Shown here: one piece after another, positions 26,545 through 35,424 of the stretch | How positions within the stretch are numbered: position 1 is the stretch's first letter | Layout of the letters: every line of letters begins with the position of its first letter | NCBI RefSeq assembly: GCF_008698145.1 | Contig: NZ_RZNZ01000015.1 | Coordinates: forward strand, 1 to 64,000 | Direction of reading: 5' to 3' | Source: Bifidobacterium vespertilionis | GTDB lineage: Bacteria > Actinomycetota > Actinomycetes > Actinomycetales > Bifidobacteriaceae | Length of the DNA stretch: 64,000 bases | Notes under the pieces: generated by a model | What the model saw: the letters and a program-made list of their open reading frames with translations, nothing else | Told to the model about the DNA's origin: nothing | Databases searched by the model: none | Made by a program: the position numbers and the translations under genes

Positions 26545-29253
26545 AAAGTCCCGACGCACGCGGCGGCGCGGACGCTCGGAGCGCTCCTCGCGATCGGCGC
26601 GGTACTCGTCGTAGTTGTCGTCGGTGGCGTAGCGCGGGTTGCGGCCGCCACGGCCACCGCGGGAGCCACGATCGTCACGGGCGGAACGGCGGTCGTCGCG
26701 ATCGTAGTCGCGATCGTCACGATCGGAGCGGCGGCGACGCGGACGATCATCGTAATCGCGATCGTCGCGGTCGGAACGGTCCGAACGGCGATCATCGCGG
26801 TCACGGCGATCGTAGTCGCGATCGTCATCGTAGTCGTCGGAGCGGCGGCGACGCGGACGATCATCGTAATCGCGATCGGAACGGCGATCATCACGATCGT
26901 CGCGGTCGAAGCGACGGCCGCCACGGCGATCATCGCGATCGCCGCGTCCGCCGCGGTCGCCACGGTCGGAACGGCCGCCACGGCGATCATCGCGTCCGCC
27001 GCGGTCGCCGCGGTCGGAACGGCCGCCACGGGCCGGAGCGGAGGATTCCTGATCCTCGAAGCCCGGGATGGCGAGGGAGATCTTGCCGCGATCGTCCACG
27101 CCCTGGACCACGACCTCGACGGTGTCGCCCTCCTTGAGCACGTCCTCCACCGCGTCGATGCGCTCGCCGTTGGCGAGGTTGCGGATCTGGGAGATGTGCA
27201 GCAGGCCGTCGGTGCCCGGCGTGAGGTTCACGAAGGCGCCGAACGACGTGGTCTTGACGACCTTGCCGTTGTAGGTCTCGCCGGCCTCCGGCACGTGCGG
27301 GTTGGCGATGGAGTCGATGATCTGCTTGGCCTTCTCGGCGCCCTCGCCGCCCTCGGAGGAGATGTAGACGGTGCCGTCGTCCTCGATCGCGATCTCGGCG
27401 CCGGTGTCCTCCTGGATCTGGTTGATCATCTTGCCCTTGGGGCCGATGACCTCGCCGATCTTGTCCACGGGCACGGAAGTGGTGATGATGCGCGGGGCGA
27501 ACTCGCTCATCTCGGCCGGGCCGTCGATGCACTCGTTGATGACCTCGAGGATGGTGGCGCGAGCCTCCTTGGCCTGCTGCAGGGCGGCGGCCAGGATGTC
27601 CGCCGGAATGCCGTCGAGCTTGGTGTCGAGCTGCAGGGCGGTGATGAACTCGGAGGTGCCGGCCACCTTGAAGTCCATGTCACCGAACGCGTCCTCGGCG
27701 CCCAGGATGTCCGTGAGGGTCTTGTAGACGTGCTGGCCGTCCACATCGCCGGACACGAGGCCCATGGCGATGCCCGCGACCGGGGCCTTCAGCGGCACGC
27801 CGGCGGACAGCAGGGACAGGGTGGAGGCGCACACGGAACCCATGGAGGTGGAGCCGTTGGAGCCGATGGCCTCGGAGACCTGGCGGATGGCGTACGGGAA
27901 CTCCTCGCGGCCCGGCAGCACCGGGACGAGGGCCTTCTCGGCAAGGGCGCCGTGGCCGATCTCGCGGCGCTTCGGGGAGCCGACGCGGCCGGTCTCGCCG
28001 GTGGAGTACGGCGGCATCTCGTAGTTGTGCATGTAGCGCTTGGACTGCGGGCCGGACAGGGCGTCGATCTGCTGCTCCATCTTGAGCATGTTCAGGGTGG
28101 TGACGCCGAGCACCTGGGTCTCGCCGCGCTGGAACAGGGCGGAGCCGTGGACGCGAGGCACGATGTCCACTTCGGCGGACAGGGTGCGGATGTCCTTCAG
28201 GCCGCGGCCGTCGATGCGGTAGTCCTCGGTGAGGATGCGGCGGCGCACGATCTGGCGCTGCAGCTCCTTGAACGCGTTGCCGAGCTCCTTTTCCTTCTCC
28301 TCATCCGACATGTCGGTGAACTCGCCCGCGAGCACCTCGCGCACGTGCTCCTTGATCTCGTGGATGCGATCCTGGCGGGGCAGCTTCTCCGCGATGGACA
28401 GGGCCTCGTCGAGGTCGGCGTGGGCGATCTCGTCGATGCGGGCGTACAGCTCGTCGGTGTACTCCGGGAAGAGCTGGAACTCCTTGGTCTCCTTGGCGGC
28501 CTGGGCCTTGAGCTCGTTCTGGGCCTCGCAGATGGTCTTGATGAACGGCTTGGCGGCCTCGAGACCACCGGCCACAACGGCCTCGTCCGGCTTGGCCTGG
28601 CCCTCGTCGTAGATCAGGTGCCAAGCGTTCTTGCCGGCGCCCGCCTCGATCATGGCGATGGCGACGTCGCCGTTCTCGATCACGCGGCCGGCGACCACGA
28701 TCTCGAACACCGCGCGCTCGCGCTCGCTCCAGCGCGGGAAGGCGACCCACTGGCCGTCGATCAGCGCCAGACGCACGCCGGAAACCGGCCCCTCGAAGGG
28801 CAGACCGGAGATCATGGTGGAGGCGGAGGCGGCGTTCAGGGCGATGACGTCGTAGGCATCCTCCGGGTTGACGGCGAGGATGGTCTCCACGACCTGCACC
28901 TCGTTGCGCAGCGTGTGCGGGAACAGCGGGCGCAGCGGGCGGTCGATGATGCGGCAGGCCAGGATGGCCTCGGAGCTCGGACGGCCCTCGCGGCGGAAGA
29001 AGGAGCCCGGGATCTTGCCCGCGGCGTACATCTTCTCCTCCACGTCCACGGTCAGCGGGAAGAAGTCGTAGTTCTCCTTCGGGCTGCTGCCGGCGGTGGT
29101 GGTGGACAGCACCATCGAATCGTCGTCGAGATAGGCGGCCACGGCGCCATCCGCCTGCTGGGCGAGACGACCGGTCTCGAAGCGCAGCGTGCGCTTGCCG
29201 AACGATCCATTGTCGATTACGGCCTCAACGGCCTTGATTTCGGGACCCTCCAT
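26527..29253 (-). CDS. pnp: Polyribonucleotide nucleotidyltransferase (PNPase)
   Basis: Predicted 908 aa. The two RNase PH cores (residues ~1-340 and ~370-610) are separated by the PNPase alpha-helical domain, followed by a KH domain ([21 protein letters not shown]) and an S1 domain ([29 protein letters not shown]). The last ~165 residues are a low-complexity Arg/Asp/Gly tail built from [15 protein letters not shown] and [20 protein letters not shown] repeats, ending in FDPFED. The enzyme degrades RNA 3' to 5' with phosphate and adds 3' tails. ATG 29253 has AAAAGGAGG 7 nt upstream. It follows rpsO, as in many bacteria. Confidence 0.97.
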   Translation of the reverse strand: MEGPEIKAVEAVIDNGSFGKRTLRFETGRLAQQADGAVAAYLDDDSMVLSTTTAGSSPKENYDFFPLTVDVEEKMYAAGKIPGSFFRREGRPSSEAILACRIIDRPLRPLFPHTLRNEVQVVETILAVNPEDAYDVIALNAASASTMISGLPFEGPVSGVRLALIDGQWVAFPRWSERERAVFEIVVAGRVIENGDVAIAMIEAGAGKNAWHLIYDEGQAKPDEAVVAGGLEAAKPFIKTICEAQNELKAQAAKETKEFQLFPEYTDELYARIDEIAHADLDEALSIAEKLPRQDRIHEIKEHVREVLAGEFTDMSDEEKEKELGNAFKELQRQIVRRRILTEDYRIDGRGLKDIRTLSAEVDIVPRVHGSALFQRGETQVLGVTTLNMLKMEQQIDALSGPQSKRYMHNYEMPPYSTGETGRVGSPKRREIGHGALAEKALVPVLPGREEFPYAIRQVSEAIGSNGSTSMGSVCASTLSLLSAGVPLKAPVAGIAMGLVSGDVDGQHVYKTLTDILGAEDAFGDMDFKVAGTSEFITALQLDTKLDGIPADILAAALQQAKEARATILEVINECIDGPAEMSEFAPRIITTSVPVDKIGEVIGPKGKMINQIQEDTGAEIAIEDDGTVYISSEGGEGAEKAKQIIDSIANPHVPEAGETYNGKVVKTTSFGAFVNLTPGTDGLLHISQIRNLANGERIDAVEDVLKEGDTVEVVVQGVDDRGKISLAIPGFEDQESSAPARGGRSDRGDRGGRDDRRGGRSDRGDRGGRGDRDDRRGGRRFDRDDRDDRRSDRDYDDRPRRRRSDDYDDDRDYDRRDRDDRRSDRSDRDDRDYDDRPRRRRSDRDDRDYDRDDRRSARDDRGSRGGRGGRNPRYATDDNYDEYRADREERSERPRRRVRRDFDPFED

Positions 29254-29452
29254 CAGGGTTCCTCCTTTTGTTGTTCTGTTTTCCAATACCTACTATCGGT
29301 TGTCCTCTTCAGCGGACGTGCTTCACATTCCCGTGCGACCCCTTGGCCGCGTTCCTCGTGTCAACTCTTCCGGCGGGCCCCTCTATCCGCAGCCGCACCT
29401 TGCGGCCGAAACTCCCGGCCCATCTTCCTTGTTGCCGTTGGACGGCGATATG

Positions 29453-29487
29453 CAAAACGCCCGAGCACCATAGTAGGCGCCCGGGCG
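29453..29487 (-). terminator. Terminator or attenuator between rpsO and pnp
   Basis: On the minus strand CGCCCGGGCGCC and GGTGCTCGGGCG pair with two mismatches around a short loop and are followed by TTTTGC. It lies 10 nt after the rpsO stop codon, so it should end or limit read-through into pnp; in other bacteria this site is where RNase III or E processing separates the two messages. Confidence 0.75.
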
Positions 29488-29496
29488 GAAGTTTCA

Positions 29497-29766
29497 TTAT
29501 CGACGCAGACCCAGCTTCTCGATCAGAGCACGGTAGCGGTTGATGTCAACACCCTTGAGGTAGTTGAGCAGACGACGGCGATCACCGATCATCAGCTGCA
29601 TGCCGCGACGGGAGTGGTTGTCGTGCTTGTGCTCCTTGAGGTGCTCGGTCAGGTCGGAGATGCGCTTGGACAGCAGCGCGACCTGGACCTCCGGGGAACC
29701 GGTGTCACCCTCATGGATCGCGTACGTGTTGATGATCTCCTGCTTCTCAGCGGTAGTAAGTGCCAC
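29497..29766 (-). CDS. rpsO: 30S ribosomal protein S15
   Basis: Predicted 89 aa, the standard length. The sequence contains the S15 signatures [15 protein letters not shown] and [28 protein letters not shown]. The start is GTG 29766, preceded by AAGGAGG 4 nt upstream. S15 binds 16S rRNA helix junction h20-22 early in assembly. A hairpin with T-run follows, then pnp. Confidence 0.98.
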   Translation of the reverse strand: MALTTAEKQEIINTYAIHEGDTGSPEVQVALLSKRISDLTEHLKEHKHDNHSRRGMQLMIGDRRRLLNYLKGVDINRYRALIEKLGLRR

Positions 29767-29925
29767 AGTTCCTCCTTATAGCCCTGGGCTGCGCGGTGCA
29801 CCCGGCCCTATGCCGGGGCGCTCTCTATCCGCGGGCGAAAAATACGCCAAAGAGATACTGTACGATCACCGCCGGACCTGCGACTCGCCGGTGCGACGTC
29901 GGCCGGCATTGCAATCACACCATAA

Positions 29926-30675
29926 TCACACCGTGGTGAGCAGGCCTCCGAACAGCACGATCAGCAGCGCGGCCAGCTCCACGGCGAAGAACAGGGAGAA
30001 GGCTGCCCAGCTGTGCGTGAGCACGTTAAGGGGCGAGTCCTTGTGGATGAGCACCAGGATCGCCACGAACAGGACGGCGAACACGGCCACGCCCAAGGCG
30101 GCGGCGATCACGCCCAGATCCCCCGCGTTGGCCGCCTGCGCGTTCTTGCCGTACACCACATAGGTGGCATACCAGAAATTGGAGCGCAGCAGGCACACGC
30201 CGGCGATGAACTGCTCGGCCGCAAGCCCCACCACGAACACGAATCGCCACAGCCATGTCCGGGTCTGCACCACCGCCATGCCCAGACCGGTGAACGCGAA
30301 CATCGTGACCGTCCACGCGACTAGCGCCACCCCACGCGGCTCCACGCGGCCCATGTACTCCATGGCCAGCGCGGTGTGGTTCATGGCCAGATCGCGCCCG
30401 GCCCAATAGGGCAGTACGATCGCGGCAAGCACCAGGACGAAGAACCCGGCCCATGCGGCGGGGCGGAAGCGGCGACGCTCCACATCCGCGAGCGAAAGAT
30501 CCGACTGCGGCTGCTCCGCGGCGGCCTCGAACAGTTCGTCGGAACGCTCCTCGGCGGTCTCGGCGGCGGCATTCACGGATGACTCCGCGGGCGCCTGTGC
30601 GGGCGCCTGTGCGAGGGATGCGCCCCCGCCCGCGTTCATGCCATCCGCATCCGGCCGCAATTTGTTCTCACCCAA
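29926..30675 (-). CDS. Polytopic membrane protein of unknown function
   Basis: Predicted 249 aa. Residues ~1-70 are an Ala/Glu/Gln-rich, probably disordered cytosolic segment, followed by about five hydrophobic helices (including WAGFFVLVLAAIVLPYWAG, WTVTMFAFTGLGMAVVQ, LGVIAAALGVAVFAVLFVAILV and the C-terminal LFFAVELAALLIVLFGG). I do not recognise a family. The frame begins at TTG 30675 with GAGGTGAG upstream; ATG 30639 is an alternative start. A hairpin terminator of the upstream tRNA-Gly lies just before it, so it needs its own promoter. Confidence 0.75.
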   Translation of the reverse strand: MGENKLRPDADGMNAGGGASLAQAPAQAPAESSVNAAAETAEERSDELFEAAAEQPQSDLSLADVERRRFRPAAWAGFFVLVLAAIVLPYWAGRDLAMNHTALAMEYMGRVEPRGVALVAWTVTMFAFTGLGMAVVQTRTWLWRFVFVVGLAAEQFIAGVCLLRSNFWYATYVVYGKNAQAANAGDLGVIAAALGVAVFAVLFVAILVLIHKDSPLNVLTHSWAAFSLFFAVELAALLIVLFGGLLTTV

Positions 30676-30711
30676 TTCTCACCTCGCGCGCCCTCGACTG
30701 CCTCCAATTAT

Positions 30712-30747
30712 CAAAAAGGCCGGAAACCCATGATTTCCAGCCTTTTC
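30712..30747 (-). terminator. Terminator of tRNA-Gly
   Basis: On the minus strand AAAAGGCTGGAAA and TTTCCGGCCTTTTTG form a stem with one wobble or mismatch around a TCATGGG loop. It lies directly after the tRNA 3' end. Confidence 0.85.
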
Positions 30748-30752
30748 TTGAG

Positions 30753-30823
30753 AGCGGACGACGGGAATCGAACCCGCGTAATCAGTTTGGAAGACTGAGG
30801 CTCTACCATTGAGCTACGTCCGC
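30753..30823 (-). tRNA. tRNA-Gly (anticodon TCC)
   Basis: The minus strand folds as a full cloverleaf: acceptor GCGGACG/CGTCCGC, D arm GCTC..GAGC, anticodon arm TCAGT-CTTCCAA-ACTGA giving TCC, T arm GCGGG-TTCGATT-CCCGT. The 3' CCA is not encoded. It decodes GGA and GGG. Confidence 0.97.
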
Positions 30824-31030
30824 ATGGAAGCCGCGAAAACTTCCGAAGGTTGATTATTGCATACATCCGCGATTTTGCAAAATCGTGCGATAGAATGTCA
30901 CTCGTCCCAAATGCGGATCCGGCCGCGATCGGCCGCGATCTGCCCAGATTCGGTCGGATCGGCCCCGGCAGGCCGCGCCGGCCCCAGGCCATGGCAACAG
31001 ACCCATGACAACGGCAAAGGAGCGGCTCGC

Positions 31031-32260
31031 ATGACGCACACCCATGATTTCACCTCGATCATCGACAGGCACGGCAAGGACGCCATCGCCATCGACGCGG
31101 TAGGGTCGGTCGACCCCCATTTCAGGGGGTTCGCGCCGGATGCGCCCAAGCCGGGCTTCGATGTGATCCCCATGTGGGTGGCGGACATGAACTTCCCCAC
31201 CGCGCCCTCCATCCAGGAGGCGATCATCGAGCGCGTGAAGCATCCGATGTTCGGCTACTTCACACCAAGCGCGGAGTACTTCCAAAGCATCATCGACTGG
31301 CAGCGCGACCGCAACGGCGTGACCGGCCTCGCCCCGGAGCACATCGGCTACGAGAACGGCGTGCTGGGCGGCGTGGTCAGCGCGCTCAAGGCCTTCGCAC
31401 AGCCCGGCGACGCGGTGCTGCTGCACTCCCCCACCTACAACGGCTTCACCAACGCGATCGGCTCCAACGGCTTCCGCATCGAGCACAGCCCCCTGAAGCG
31501 CGACGAGGACGGCGTGTGGCGCATGGACTTCGAGGACATGGACCGCAGGATCAAGGCCAACAACATCCACGCCGTGGTGTTCTGCAGCCCCCACAACCCC
31601 ACGGGCCGCGTGTGGGAACGCTGGGAGATCGAGCGCGCGATGGAGGTGTACCGCGCGAACGACTGCGTGGTGGTCTCCGACGAGATCTGGTCCGATCTGA
31701 TCCTCTCCGGCAACAGGCACATCCCCACACAATCGGTGAGCGACGACGCGCGCGATCGCACGATCGCGTTCTACGCGCCCAGCAAGACCTTCTCGCTGGC
31801 CGGACTCGTGGGCAGCTACCACATCGTTTACAGCAAGTACCTGCGCGATCGCCTCACGTCCGTGAGCGACAAGACGATCTACAACGCGATGAACGTGCTG
31901 TCCATGCACGCGCTGATCGGCGCCTACCGGCCCGACGGCCGCGTCTGGCTCGACGAGCTGCTCGAGGTGCTCACCGCCAACGCCGAGTACGCGGTGAACT
32001 TCATCGCCGAGCATTTCCCCGGGGTGTGCGTGGCGATGCCGCAGGGCACGTACATGCTGTTCCTCGACTGCACCGAGTGGTGCGAGCGCCACGGCGTGGG
32101 GATCGGCGACGTGATCAAGCGCGGCTGGGACGTAGGCGTTGCCTGGGAGGACGGCCGGCTGTTCCAGCACCCGTGCGCGATCCGCGTGAACCTCGCGCTG
32201 CCCGCCTCGCGAGTCGAGGAGGCCATGGAGCGCATGCGCCGGTACGTGTTCACGGACTGA
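31031..32260 (+). CDS. MalY/PatB-type aminotransferase-fold C-S lyase (cystathionine beta-lyase)
   Basis: Predicted 409 aa PLP enzyme of fold type I. MalY/PatB signatures include PMWVADMNFPTAPSI, FGYFTPS, NGVLGGV, CSPHNPTGRVW and the PLP lysine in APSKTFSLAGL. Members cleave cystathionine and cysteine S-conjugates to homocysteine or thiols, pyruvate and ammonia. AAAGGAG lies 10 nt before ATG 31031; the frame is open to 30857 without a better site. It stands alone, divergent from tRNA-Gly. Exact substrate cannot be told; a metC role in methionine synthesis is likely. Confidence 0.92.
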   Translation: MTHTHDFTSIIDRHGKDAIAIDAVGSVDPHFRGFAPDAPKPGFDVIPMWVADMNFPTAPSIQEAIIERVKHPMFGYFTPSAEYFQSIIDWQRDRNGVTGLAPEHIGYENGVLGGVVSALKAFAQPGDAVLLHSPTYNGFTNAIGSNGFRIEHSPLKRDEDGVWRMDFEDMDRRIKANNIHAVVFCSPHNPTGRVWERWEIERAMEVYRANDCVVVSDEIWSDLILSGNRHIPTQSVSDDARDRTIAFYAPSKTFSLAGLVGSYHIVYSKYLRDRLTSVSDKTIYNAMNVLSMHALIGAYRPDGRVWLDELLEVLTANAEYAVNFIAEHFPGVCVAMPQGTYMLFLDCTEWCERHGVGIGDVIKRGWDVGVAWEDGRLFQHPCAIRVNLALPASRVEEAMERMRRYVFTD

Positions 32261-32274
32261 CGCGGATTTGCGGT

Positions 32275-32315
32275 GCGGGCGGGCGGCTGCGGGCGGCTGC
32301 GGGCGGCTGCGGGCG
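32275..32315. repeat. Short tandem repeat of GGGCGGCTGC
   Basis: Three perfect 10 bp copies of GGGCGGCTGC with partial copies on each side, 15 bp after the lyase stop codon. Likely slippage-prone; no function seen. Confidence 0.8.
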
Positions 32316-32337
32316 CGTGCGATTGCGGCCATCCCCC

Positions 32338-32552
32338 ATCCGATCCGCTCACTGTGCGCACTCCAGAAATCAGAATGAGCAGATCGGATGTCTAGGAGCC
32401 CAAAATCGGCCACAAGACATCGGATCTGCTCAATCTGACTGGCCAAGGCCACAGAATGAGCAAATCCGATGCCCATAAGCCTGATAATCGGCCACAGGAC
32501 ATCCGATCTGCTCATTCTGGCTCAGTAAGCCCGCAAAATGAGCGAATCCATT
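32338..32552. repeat. Family D palindromes, three units
   Basis: Units start at about 32338, 32417 and 32499 (steps of 79 and 82 bp), each with GGATC.GCTCA and AGAATGAGC arms. The spacers share AATCGGCCACA(A/G)GACAT. This matches the array at 6776-7163. The 327 bp between the lyase and amylosucrase genes contain only repeats. Confidence 0.85.
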
Positions 32553-32574
32553 GGGTGATCGGCGCCGATCACCC
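32553..32574. terminator. 22-bp perfect palindrome downstream of the amylosucrase gene
   Basis: GGGTGATCGGC/GCCGATCACCC is a perfect 11+11 bp palindrome without a loop, 14 bp after the amylosucrase stop codon. It may stop transcription from that gene or bind a dimeric regulator; there is no T-run. Confidence 0.5.
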
Positions 32575-32587
32575 GCTGCGCTCATCC

Positions 32588-34426
32588 CTACCGGACGATC
32601 ACGCGCGCCTCATAGGGTGCGAGTTCGGCATCGAACGCCGACATCACCCCTTCGGAGCCGTCCAGCCGCGCCGACTGCGCGACGCCGGAGAAGTTGAACA
32701 GCCCCACGATCACACGATCGCCCTGCTTGCGCAGCACGGCGAGCACCGCATCGTTGTGCGCATCCCATGTGGTCACCCAGGCGTCGGGCGCAAAGCAGGG
32801 GTCGTCCCGCATCTCGCGCAGCGACTCCATGCCCTCCCACAGGCGGTTCTGCAGCGTGCCGGGCGTATGGCGCAGTGCGGCCTTGTCCCAATCGAACCGG
32901 CTGCGATGCAGGTTGCGGCTGTCGTCGATGCGCGACGGATCCTCCTTGTAGTCCCATCCGTTGAGCTGGGCGATCTCGTCGCCGCAACTGAGCATCGGGA
33001 AACCGCGCAGGAACGACATCGCCCGGTGCAGCAGCAGATCACGATCCACCGCGGTGTCCAGCGCGGGACGGTCGTGCGTGATGATCGCGCGCTCCACGCC
33101 GGTCAGGCTCGCGGTGGTGCCGCAGCTGCGCGCATCGCCGGACGCCTCGTCATAGTTGTACAGCTCGCCCATGGCCCAGCTGCCGGGCACCGCACCCTCG
33201 TAGAAGTGGTAGAGGAACTTCTTGTGCTTCAGCGGGTCGATGCCCAGACGCCGCTCCTCGTCCTCGTCAAGACCCCAGCCGATGTCGTCGTGGCAGCGCA
33301 GGTAGTTGACGAACCAGCAGTTGTCCGGCAGGGCGTCCAGCGCGTCGATCTGCGCCTTGAGCAGGCGGGTGTCCCCGTTGGCGAGCGCGCTCCACAGGTT
33401 GACCATGATCGACACGTTGTACAGCATGTGGCATTCCGGCTTGTCCGGGGTGCCGAAGTAGGCGGCGAGCTCCTTGGGCGCCATGACCACTTCGCCCTTG
33501 AGCACCACGGCCGGGCAGACGCATTCAAGCACGATGCGCAGCATGCGGACGATGGTGTGGACCTGCGGCAGGTTGCGGCAGTTGGTGCCGAATTCCTTCC
33601 AGATGTACGGCACGGCATCCAGACGGAACACCTCCACACCCAGATTGGCCAGATGCATGACGCTGGAGAGCATGCCCACGAGCACCTTGGGATTGCGGTA
33701 GTTCAGATCCCACTGGAACGGGTAGAACTGGGTCATGACCCACTTGCCCATCTTCTCGTTCCAGGTGAAGTTGCCTGGAGCGGTGTTGGGGAAGACCTGC
33801 GGGACATGCGCGTCATACTCATCGGGCACGGTGCGGTCGTCGTAGCAGAAGTAGTAGTCCTGATACTCCGGGTCACCCGCTTCGGCGGCCTTGGCCCAGC
33901 GGTGGGAGGATGCCGTGTGGTTCATCACGAAGTCGAGGCACAGGCTGATGCCGGCCGCGCGCAGCTTCCTGGTGAGGGCGGCCAGATCCTCGTTGGTGCC
34001 GAACATGGGGTCGACGTTGTCGAAATCCTCCACCGCATAGCCGCCGTCGTTGTAGGGGTGCGGCATCTGCAGCAGCGGCATGAGGTGCAGGTAGGTGAGC
34101 TTCTGCTCCTTGAGGTAGGGGATGTTGTCCGCGAGCTTGTTGAGGCTGCCGGCGAACAGGTCGGTGTACATGGTCATGCCGAACATGTCGCCGCGCTTGT
34201 ACCATTCGGGGTCCTTCTCGCGGGCCTCGTCAAGGTCGCGGAGGTCCTCGGGACGTGCGGCCGACGACTCGGACATGGTGTCCAGCAGGCGCTGGAACGC
34301 GGCGCGGTCATCGTACAGTTCCATGAACAGCCATTCGAGCTCGTCGCGGCGTTGTGCGAGGCGCTCGGCGAATGCGGGGGCGGGGACCGATTCGGGGACA
34401 GCGGTCTTGCGTGCGGCCTTGGGCAT
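32588..34426 (-). CDS. Amylosucrase-type GH13 enzyme
   Basis: Predicted 612 aa. The sequence matches GH13 subfamily 4: QWDLNYRNP, RLDAVPYIWKEFGTNCRNLPQ with the nucleophile Asp270, VLKGEVV with the acid/base Glu312, and CHDDIGW. The 42 residue spacing between the two catalytic residues equals that of Neisseria amylosucrase (286 and 328). Such enzymes use sucrose to build alpha-1,4-glucan and release fructose, or hydrolyse sucrose. The N-terminal helical domain (~90 residues) is present and no signal peptide is seen, so it is cytosolic. AAGGAG lies 9 nt before ATG 34426. Palindromic operator-like sites lie upstream. Confidence 0.93.
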   Translation of the reverse strand: MPKAARKTAVPESVPAPAFAERLAQRRDELEWLFMELYDDRAAFQRLLDTMSESSAARPEDLRDLDEAREKDPEWYKRGDMFGMTMYTDLFAGSLNKLADNIPYLKEQKLTYLHLMPLLQMPHPYNDGGYAVEDFDNVDPMFGTNEDLAALTRKLRAAGISLCLDFVMNHTASSHRWAKAAEAGDPEYQDYYFCYDDRTVPDEYDAHVPQVFPNTAPGNFTWNEKMGKWVMTQFYPFQWDLNYRNPKVLVGMLSSVMHLANLGVEVFRLDAVPYIWKEFGTNCRNLPQVHTIVRMLRIVLECVCPAVVLKGEVVMAPKELAAYFGTPDKPECHMLYNVSIMVNLWSALANGDTRLLKAQIDALDALPDNCWFVNYLRCHDDIGWGLDEDEERRLGIDPLKHKKFLYHFYEGAVPGSWAMGELYNYDEASGDARSCGTTASLTGVERAIITHDRPALDTAVDRDLLLHRAMSFLRGFPMLSCGDEIAQLNGWDYKEDPSRIDDSRNLHRSRFDWDKAALRHTPGTLQNRLWEGMESLREMRDDPCFAPDAWVTTWDAHNDAVLAVLRKQGDRVIVGLFNFSGVAQSARLDGSEGVMSAFDAELAPYEARVIVR

Positions 34427-34464
34427 GGGAAGAACTCCTTCGTTCCGGTGATTTCCGTGATGCG

Positions 34465-34511
34465 CGTCAATTGTTTGACGTTGATCAACAGCATATATCA
34501 AACCGGTTCGA
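34465..34511. promoter_or_regulatory. Operator-like palindromes upstream of the amylosucrase gene
   Basis: Three palindromes follow each other: CGTCAA-TTGT-TTGACG (34465-34480), GTTGATCAAC (34480-34489) and TCAAACCGGTTCGA (34498-34511, one mismatch, central CCGG). The last resembles LacI/GalR operators, which control many bifidobacterial carbohydrate genes. Which regulator binds is unknown; the LacI gene at 1945-2976 is not adjacent. Confidence 0.5.
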
Positions 34512-34558
34512 CACGCCACTTGGAGACACCTTGGAACGGCTCGTCCACGGCCGATTCC

Positions 34559-35044
34559 TCACCGTTCTTCCGCAGACCTCCCCGTCCGCGACTCCAGGAT
34601 TGCCACGGCGGAGGCCACCGGCCCGTCATGACTCAGGGAGATGTGCCAGCTGGGCGCTTCCCCGGTCATACCGCCGTCCTGAGCGAAGGTCCCAGCCAGC
34701 GAGGCGACGAGGGCATGCCCCACATCGGCGCGGAGTACGACGCGCGGCACCCCGCGGGAGTCGTCGAGGATTTCGATGCCGCCCCAGGGGAAGTCGTCCA
34801 GCGTGTAGGGCGCGGGGGCTCCGGCACGGGCCAGCGCCTCGCACCAGGCTTTGAGCACCGCCTCCTTGCCGGCCCATCTGACCGCCAGATGCACGGCCTC
34901 GCCATCATGCCTGACCTCGCCGCGCATGGCCGACTGACGCAACTCGCGCGCGGAGAACAGCGAGCGCATGCGCGTGCCCGGTTCTGCCAGCTGCGCGGCG
35001 AACGCGGCCACGTCCACCACGTCATGCCCCAATCCGAGGATCAT
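34559..35044 (-). CDS. acpS: Holo-[acyl-carrier-protein] synthase
   Basis: Predicted 161 aa. AcpS transfers 4'-phosphopantetheine from CoA to the carrier domain of Fas. Signatures: LGLGHDVVDV at the N-terminus with the Mg-binding Asp, WAGKEAVLKAW with the second metal-binding Glu, and WHISLSHDGPVASAVAI at the end. AAGGAGG lies 4 nt before ATG 35044. Open frame upstream is repeat-derived and not coding. The gene lies directly downstream of fas, whose large polypeptide lacks a C-terminal PPT domain, so it is the natural activator; a 336 bp block of repeats separates the two. Confidence 0.95.
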   Translation of the reverse strand: MILGLGHDVVDVAAFAAQLAEPGTRMRSLFSARELRQSAMRGEVRHDGEAVHLAVRWAGKEAVLKAWCEALARAGAPAPYTLDDFPWGGIEILDDSRGVPRVVLRADVGHALVASLAGTFAQDGGMTGEAPSWHISLSHDGPVASAVAILESRTGRSAEER

Positions 35045-35113
35045 GGGCCCTCCTTCCGCCGTGTTGGAGCGTATTTCCGCCATTCTGAGCGAGCGTAATC
35101 CTGAGCTCTCCCC

Positions 35114-35229
35114 GTCATCCTGAGCGGAGCGTAGCGGAGTCGAAGGATCCTTGGCCATTGCGCACAAAGTCACAATGCGGATGGTTAAGGATCCTTCGAC
35201 TCCGCGCTTCGCGCTACGCTCAGGATGAC
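35114..35229. repeat. Family A bipartite palindrome between fas and acpS
   Basis: Arms GTCATCCTGAGCGGAGCG..GTCGAAGGATCC and GGATCCTTCGACTCCGCG..CGCTCAGGATGAC enclose the loop TTGGCCATTGCGCACAAAGT (continuing CACAATGCGG). Same design as the copies at 11788, 23770, 25779 and 50418. Confidence 0.88.
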
Positions 35230-35240
35230 GGGAGGGGACC

Positions 35241-35424
35241 CGCATCAGGCTTCGAAGAAGCCGGATGCGCCGAGGCGAGCATCAGGTCGAGCCGTGAAGC
35301 GGGGAGCCCAGCGGGCTCCCCGTAGGCGAGAGGAGCCGCCGCCAAGGCGGCGACGGAATCCTGACGCGAACCGAAGCGGGTCAGGCTTCGAAGAAGCCGG
35401 ATTCGCTGAGGCGAGCGTCAGGAT
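35241..35424. repeat. Family C element between two copies of the fas 3' end
   Basis: The last ~42 bp of fas including its stop codon (35381-35424 region, with GGCTTCGAAGAAGCCGGAT) recur in the same orientation at 35241-35286 with about four differences. Between them lies a family C core (GAGCCGTGAAGCGGGGAGCC, GGGAGCCCAGCGGGCTCCC hairpin, GCCGCCGCC/GGCGGCG hairpin). AATCCTGACGC (35359-35369) is in addition an inverted copy of GCGTCAGGATT inside the gene end. The arrangement parallels the one at pnp. Confidence 0.85.

Noticed and set aside
30824..31030. Riboswitch upstream of the C-S lyase gene
   Set aside because: I looked for S-box-like or T-box features in the leader and saw none; the ATCGGCC repeats there do not form a known aptamer.
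35045..35245. N-terminal extension of AcpS with a HPERSAKRGVEGS motif
   Set aside because: This peptide is a translated family A repeat. It appears in many falsely predicted proteins; the AcpS domain and ribosome site begin at 35044.
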